A DNA stretch of 10,290 bases, taken from Clostridiales bacterium. GTDB lineage: Bacteria; Bacillota; Clostridia; Lachnospirales; Lachnospiraceae. Positions 6,576 to 10,290 of this stretch are shown piece after piece. The notes beneath the pieces are model-generated. The model was not told the origin of the DNA, did not search any database, and saw nothing but the letters and a program-made list of their open reading frames with translations. Made by a program: the position numbers and the translations under genes. How positions within the stretch are numbered: position 1 is the first letter of the stretch; the number at the start of each line of letters is the position of its first letter. Location: the NCBI GenBank assembly GCA_029267975.1, contig JAJUHH010000067.1:1-10290 (forward strand), written 5' to 3'.

Positions 6576-8348
6576 ATGAAGTTTATAAACCTTATTGTAC
6601 ATAAGTTTCATGCCAAGTCCCTGGAAGAAATATTATTGGAAGTTAAGTGGCTGTTGAATTATACCCGTCGTTACACCAAAGCTATCTTATTTTATGTTGC
6701 TTTAGGATTTCTAAGCACAGGTATGGGACTGATTGGCAGTCTTGCATCAAAATATCTGATCGACGCTGTTACCGGCTATGATTCGACCAATATAAAATTA
6801 ATCGTGGCCCTTATGATTGGGATGTCTCTGGGGGATATTGTCGTCGGCGCCGCTACAAGCAGGATATCAACCAAGATTAGCATGAATGTCAAGCTGGAAA
6901 TCCAGTCTGAAGTCTATGACAGAATTATGTGTATAGATTGGGAAGCAGTCTCTGCTTTTCATAGTGGTGATTTGCTCAACCGCTTTGCTTCGGACGTGAA
7001 TATTATATCTGATAGCATTCTTAGCTGGCTCCCATCCCTGGTAACCAGGTTGCTGCAGTTTCTGGGTACCTTATTAATCATCCTCTATTATGATCCCACC
7101 ATGGCTGCCATTACGTTGATCAGCGCACCTGTGACCTTTTTTATGTCAAGATTTCTTATGTCCCGAATGAGAAGTTACAACGACAAGATGAGGCAGTTGA
7201 GCAGTGAAATGATGTCTTTTCAGGAGGAATCGTTTCAGAACCTGCAGATTATCAAATGCTTCGATTTATGCAGCATCTTCGGTCAGAAACTGAGGGAGGT
7301 TCAACAAAGATATTTAGGGTTTACCCTGGATTATAATTTATTTTCAATTTATACCTCTTCCTTTTTATCCTTTGTGGGGATGGGAATTGGCTTGGCAACC
7401 TTTGGCTGGAGTGTGTTCAGATTATGGAGCGGAGATATCACCTATGGAACAATGACTCTGTTTCTACAACTATCAGGAAGCTTATCTGCAGCTTTCTCCT
7501 CTCTGATCAGTTTAATACCAGCTGCAATCAGTGCTACAACCTCTGCTGGAAGGATTATGGCGATCGTCGAACTACCCCAGGAGACAAGATTTGCTCATGT
7601 CAATGATAAGGGCGATGCAGAGGTAAATGAGGACGAATTAGAGCTTCAGCTATGTAATGTTGATTTTTCCTATCAAGGCCGACAGATTCTAAAGGACATC
7701 AGTGTAACCGTCAAACCTCACACAATTACAGGTATCATTGGGCCTTCAGGAGTAGGGAAAACAACCTTACTGCATATTATACTTGGTTTATTAAATCCCG
7801 GTAAGGGTGAAGTTAAGCTGATACATAGTAATGCTTCAGAGATGCTTGTATCAGCTGCAGCCAGAAAGTACTTTGCCTATGTTCCTCAAGGGAAATCTAT
7901 TTTCTCCGGTACAATCGCAGATAATCTGCGTCTGGTAAAGCCTGATGCGACCCAGGAAGAAATGATTGCAGCCTTAAAGGCAGCTTGTGCTTATGACTTC
8001 GTTCAGGTTCTGCCGGAGGGAATTGATACCTATATCGGTGAAAGGGGCTATAACTTTTCGGATGGACAGATCCAACGGATATCTATTGCCAGAGCATTAC
8101 TCCGCAATGCTCCGGTATTATTGTTAGATGAAGCAACATCAGCACTTGATTTTGAAACTGAGCAACAAGTCCTGAAAAATATTATGCAATATAGCACTTC
8201 CCGTACCTGTATCCTGACCTCACATAAGCAAAGTATTATTCAAATGTGTGATAAGGTTTATCAGATTAATCAAGGCAAACTTTCCGAGTTGGTAAATGAC
8301 TCTCTATTGGATGAGGTCTTGGAGGAGGAAGTTGCTGTTGCTTTATAA
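6576..8348 (+). CDS. ABC exporter with fused membrane and ATP-binding domains, RiPP-cluster type
   Basis: A half-transporter of 590 aa expected to dimerise in the cytoplasmic membrane and export the peptide made by the downstream genes. An ABC type-1 transmembrane domain (about 35-330, six predicted helices) is followed by a nucleotide-binding domain (about 356-575). The latter has Walker A GPSGVGKT (389-396), Q-loop VPQG (436-439), signature FSDGQIQR (494-501), Walker B VLLLDEA (514-520) and H550. The signature differs from LSGGQ by Asp in place of the first Gly, a deviation I associate with exporters of clostridial peptide clusters (recollection). There is no N-terminal C39 peptidase domain, so it is not a PCAT-type leader-cleaving transporter. 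The ATG follows AGGA (6563-6566) at 9-nt spacing. A multidrug exporter is the alternative, but the tight linkage to the maturation genes argues for the peptide product. Confidence 0.9.
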   Translation: MKFINLIVHKFHAKSLEEILLEVKWLLNYTRRYTKAILFYVALGFLSTGMGLIGSLASKYLIDAVTGYDSTNIKLIVALMIGMSLGDIVVGAATSRISTKISMNVKLEIQSEVYDRIMCIDWEAVSAFHSGDLLNRFASDVNIISDSILSWLPSLVTRLLQFLGTLLIILYYDPTMAAITLISAPVTFFMSRFLMSRMRSYNDKMRQLSSEMMSFQEESFQNLQIIKCFDLCSIFGQKLREVQQRYLGFTLDYNLFSIYTSSFLSFVGMGIGLATFGWSVFRLWSGDITYGTMTLFLQLSGSLSAAFSSLISLIPAAISATTSAGRIMAIVELPQETRFAHVNDKGDAEVNEDELELQLCNVDFSYQGRQILKDISVTVKPHTITGIIGPSGVGKTTLLHIILGLLNPGKGEVKLIHSNASEMLVSAAARKYFAYVPQGKSIFSGTIADNLRLVKPDATQEEMIAALKAACAYDFVQVLPEGIDTYIGERGYNFSDGQIQRISIARALLRNAPVLLLDEATSALDFETEQQVLKNIMQYSTSRTCILTSHKQSIIQMCDKVYQINQGKLSELVNDSLLDEVLEEEVAVAL

Positions 8349-8365
8349 GAATGAGGTGATAAAAA

Positions 8366-8629
8366 ATGAAGATTAAGGATGGTTATATTTTGAGAAAGGT
8401 TGCAGGGGTTGATATGGTGGTTCCTGTTGGGAATAACATTGCAGATTTTAGTGGTGTGATCACACTGAATGAATCAGCAGCATTTTTGTGGGAGCAATTA
8501 ACGACAGAAACTCAAGCGGAAGACTTGGCAAGTGCCTTGCAGCAGAGATATGAAATTGATTGGGACCTGGCATACAAGGACACCAATGAATTTATCGGTA
8601 TACTGAAAGAGGCAGCAATTCTAGAGTAA
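8366..8629 (+). CDS. PqqD-like peptide chaperone (RiPP recognition element protein)
   Basis: A protein of 87 aa, the usual size for stand-alone PqqD-family proteins (PF05402), which form a small winged-helix fold that binds the leader of a precursor peptide and presents it to a partner radical SAM enzyme. Typical features are the start MKIKDGYILRKVAGVDMVVP, the ITLNESAAFLWEQL stretch (about 32-45), a central region LASALQQRYEID, and the C-terminal EFIGILKEAAILE. It begins 17 nt after the transporter stop with GAGGTG (8353-8358) as ribosome binding site, and the radical SAM gene follows 43 nt later. Role assignment rests on family knowledge plus context; the exact peptide is inferred to be the one encoded at 9811. 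Confidence 0.9.
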   Translation: MKIKDGYILRKVAGVDMVVPVGNNIADFSGVITLNESAAFLWEQLTTETQAEDLASALQQRYEIDWDLAYKDTNEFIGILKEAAILE

Positions 8630-8672
8630 GGATCCAACGGGATTTGCATGATCAAGATGGAGGTATAAAAAG

Positions 8673-9824
8673 GTGATTGATAGAATTCCGTTGAACGGGA
8701 CCTTTGAGCTGACAGCAAGGTGCAATCTTGAATGTAAGATGTGCATGATACGGATCGATCATAGACAAATGTCGGAGCTTGGAGGAAGAGAAAGAACCTT
8801 TAAGGAATGGGTGAGCATGGCTCATGAAGTGAAGGAAGCAGGTACCCTGGGACTTTTGCTGACAGGTGGAGAACCACTTCTGCGACCTGACTTTGCTGAC
8901 ATTTACCGAGCCATAGCAAAAATGGGATTTATACTAACCCTATATACAAATGCAACAATGATTACTCCGGAAATATTTAAGGTACTAAAGGAGTATCCTC
9001 CCCATAGGGTTGGCGTTACTGTCTATGGAGCTTCGGCAGATTCCTACAAAAAAGTCACTGGAAGTGAGGAGGCTTATGAAAGGATGTTGGAAGGAGTTCA
9101 GTTACTTCAAACATTGCCTTCCATACTTTCTATAAGAACTACGATCATAAAGGATAATCGTAAGGACTTGAATCAGATAGTGCAATGGGCTCGCAGCCTG
9201 GGCAGCAATGTGGAGTTTAATCTGTCAAGGATCGTTACAAAACCGGTAAGAGGTGGTATTGCCCAAGTAGAAGAAAGTCGTTTGACCCCGGAAGAGAATG
9301 CAGCCATGATCAAGGAAAGAAACATGGAGATCTTCCTATCACCACTGAAAAAATTTATTACAGAAAACAAATTCCATAAATGTAACAGGGAAGAAGTAAA
9401 TAGTGAAGAAGTAAATAATAAAGACGCTGATTATGATACATCCGGTAGCGACAAGGATAAATTGTCGCAGAGTCTCTATGGATGTGATGCCGGCATGAAT
9501 TCTTATACAATTACTTGGGACGGTAGATTAATCGGCTGCCAGATGCTTGAGGACCACTGGACCTATCCCTTTCAGAGCGGTTTCCTGCAGGCATGGGAGG
9601 AATTTCCGCTTCATACGGTGCCTATTCGTCTGCCGAAGGAATGTATCGGCTGCGAGATCAGCTGCTGTGCTTGTCCGGCGACCCGCATGGCAGAAACAGG
9701 TTCTATGTCCGGATGGCCTAAATATTTATGTAGGGAAGGTAAACTGTCTAAGCTGATGGAAGAAGAAGTTATTGCAGAGCTTGAGAATATTATGAAGGAG
9801 GGATTAATAGATGCAAACATATGA
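8673..9824 (+). CDS. Radical SAM/SPASM peptide maturase
   Basis: A 383-aa enzyme expected to modify the neighbouring precursor by S-adenosylmethionine radical chemistry. The radical SAM core holds the cluster motif C17-x3-C21-x2-C24 and the SAM-binding GGEP at 65-68. The C-terminal SPASM-type domain (about 270-355) has C271, C289, C324, C327, C331/C332, C334 and C353, enough for auxiliary Fe-S clusters as in PqqE and thioether-forming maturases. Between them, residues about 232-268 form a hydrophilic, acidic insert with a tandem EEVNS/EEVNN repeat. The GTG start is supported by GGAGG (8659-8663) 9 nt upstream, and no better start exists. Its last 14 bases overlap the precursor gene, indicating translational coupling. 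Whether it makes thioether, C-C or other links cannot be read from the sequence. Confidence 0.92.
   Translation: MIDRIPLNGTFELTARCNLECKMCMIRIDHRQMSELGGRERTFKEWVSMAHEVKEAGTLGLLLTGGEPLLRPDFADIYRAIAKMGFILTLYTNATMITPEIFKVLKEYPPHRVGVTVYGASADSYKKVTGSEEAYERMLEGVQLLQTLPSILSIRTTIIKDNRKDLNQIVQWARSLGSNVEFNLSRIVTKPVRGGIAQVEESRLTPEENAAMIKERNMEIFLSPLKKFITENKFHKCNREEVNSEEVNNKDADYDTSGSDKDKLSQSLYGCDAGMNSYTITWDGRLIGCQMLEDHWTYPFQSGFLQAWEEFPLHTVPIRLPKECIGCEISCCACPATRMAETGSMSGWPKYLCREGKLSKLMEEEVIAELENIMKEGLIDANI
9390..9417 (+). repeat. Tandem direct repeat within the radical SAM gene
   Basis: The 13-mer GAAGAAGTAAATA occurs at 9390-9402 and 9405-9417, a period of 15 bp. It encodes EEVNS then EEVNN in the low-complexity insert between the radical SAM core and the SPASM domain. 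It looks like an in-frame slippage duplication that left the reading frame intact. Confidence 0.85.
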
Positions 9825-10203
9825 GTCACCCAAAATTACATTTCAGCACTTAACCTTATTTGAAAAGATCGCAACCACTTGTTGGTCAGCCAGTTCTGCC
9901 TTTTTTGACGGCAACTTAAATGGACGTCAGGACGGAGGAGAAGGGTTAACCCTTAAGAATGGAAGTTGTAGAAGTAACAATGATTCCATCTTATCGCAAA
10001 TGAGACAGAAGCTGGGATGGTTTTACCCGGCCTGGTATTATGGCAGTGGTGCATGGGAAAGCGGCATTCTCGCCAATACCAGGGCACTAGGCATTCATGT
10101 TGATTTTACTTCGGGTTGTTCCCCTACTCCAACACCAACTCCCAAGCCGACTCCAACACAATGTCCGCCGCCGCAATGGCCTGGGCATCACTGGTGGCAT
10201 TAG
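9811..10203 (+). CDS. Candidate RiPP precursor with EF-hand-like loop, Pro-Thr linker and His/Trp tail
   Basis: A 130-aa protein, not recognised as a named family. The N-terminus (1-24, YESPKITFQHLTLF then IATTC) resembles leaders of clostridial radical-SAM peptides; this is recollection. Four cysteines sit at C24, C53, C103 and C118. Residues 33-44 (DGNLNGRQDGGE) fit the EF-hand loop spacing, with acidic or Asn side chains at loop positions 1, 3, 5, 9 and 12 and Gly at 6; position 8 is Gln rather than hydrophobic. An aromatic segment (W70 to W82) follows, then a Pro-Thr linker (SPTPTPTPKPTPTQ, 104-117) and a tail QWPGHHWWH (122-130). There is no signal peptide or membrane helix, so export would need the cluster transporter. 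The ATG overlaps the maturase end by 14 nt and follows AGGAGG (9796-9801). It could instead be an accessory calcium-binding surface protein, but position and leader favour a substrate. Confidence 0.7.
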   Translation: MQTYESPKITFQHLTLFEKIATTCWSASSAFFDGNLNGRQDGGEGLTLKNGSCRSNNDSILSQMRQKLGWFYPAWYYGSGAWESGILANTRALGIHVDFTSGCSPTPTPTPKPTPTQCPPPQWPGHHWWH

Positions 10204-10205
10204 AA

Positions 10206-10290
10206 ATGTTGTCGCTATCTGTTGGGGAGAGCTTAAGAATAAAGGTTGGGCCTTATGTTATAGATGTCTGTTTGGAGGGAAAGCACGAGC
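10206..10290 (+). CDS. Start of a further gene, truncated by the window end
   Basis: An ATG 2 nt after the precursor stop opens a frame with no stop through the last base; 28 codons are visible, reading MLSLSVGESLRIKVGPYVID and then VCLEGKHE. A GGTGG (10193-10197) 8 nt upstream could serve as a ribosome binding site. The alternating hydrophobic pattern of RIKVGPYVIDVCLEG suggests N-terminal beta strands. Similar openings occur in HPr-kinase-like proteins found in some radical-SAM peptide clusters, but that is a guess from memory and not an assignment. The close spacing argues that it belongs to the same operon. Confidence 0.5.
   Translation, partial: MLSLSVGESLRIKVGPYVIDVCLEGKHE

Noticed and set aside
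8648..8668. Six-codon frame between the PqqD-like and radical SAM genes
   Set aside because: Too short, and it overlaps the maturase ribosome binding site; nothing supports translation.
1..10290. CRISPR arrays, tRNA/rRNA genes, insertion sequences, attachment sites
   Set aside because: No regularly spaced repeats, cloverleaf-like sequences, transposase-like proteins or integrase sites were seen on either strand.

Overview
The window looks like the chromosome of a low-to-moderate GC Gram-positive anaerobe. Lachnospiraceae or related Clostridia fit best, judging from strong GGAGG-type ribosome binding sites, the SigA-type promoters, tight operons, and a radical-SAM/PqqD peptide cluster of a kind common there. 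This placement is inference: no 16S or marker gene is present.

Region 1 (2-5701) is an oligopeptide/dipeptide ABC importer in canonical order. It comprises the C-terminal part of the substrate-binding lipoprotein (oppA, cut by the window start), two permeases (oppB, oppC) and two ATPases (oppD, oppF). A 464-bp gap separates oppA from oppB. It holds two stem-loops just behind oppA, a well-formed promoter (-10 TATAAT at 1423-1428), and a leader of about 260 nt whose two ends pair over a 19-bp long-range stem (1440-1458 with 1674-1696). That leader looks like a structured regulatory RNA that I cannot assign to a known class. oppBCDF are translationally coupled and end at a strong terminator (5656-5701).

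Region 2 (5702-6460) is a monocistronic GNAT acetyltransferase (phosphinothricin-acetyltransferase-like) with its own extended -10 promoter and its own terminator.

Region 3 (6472-10290) is a RiPP-type biosynthetic operon behind a strong promoter. It encodes an exporter-type ABC transporter with fused membrane and ATPase domains and no peptidase domain, then a PqqD-like leader-binding protein (RRE), then a radical SAM/SPASM maturase. A 130-aa candidate precursor follows, and then the first 28 codons of another gene running off the window. The precursor has a leader-like N-terminus, four cysteines, a 12-residue stretch matching the EF-hand calcium-loop pattern, a Pro-Thr linker and a His/Trp-rich tail. 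The simplest reading is that the PqqD protein presents the precursor to the radical SAM enzyme, which installs a crosslink, and the transporter exports the product. The precursor architecture is the most interesting part of the window.
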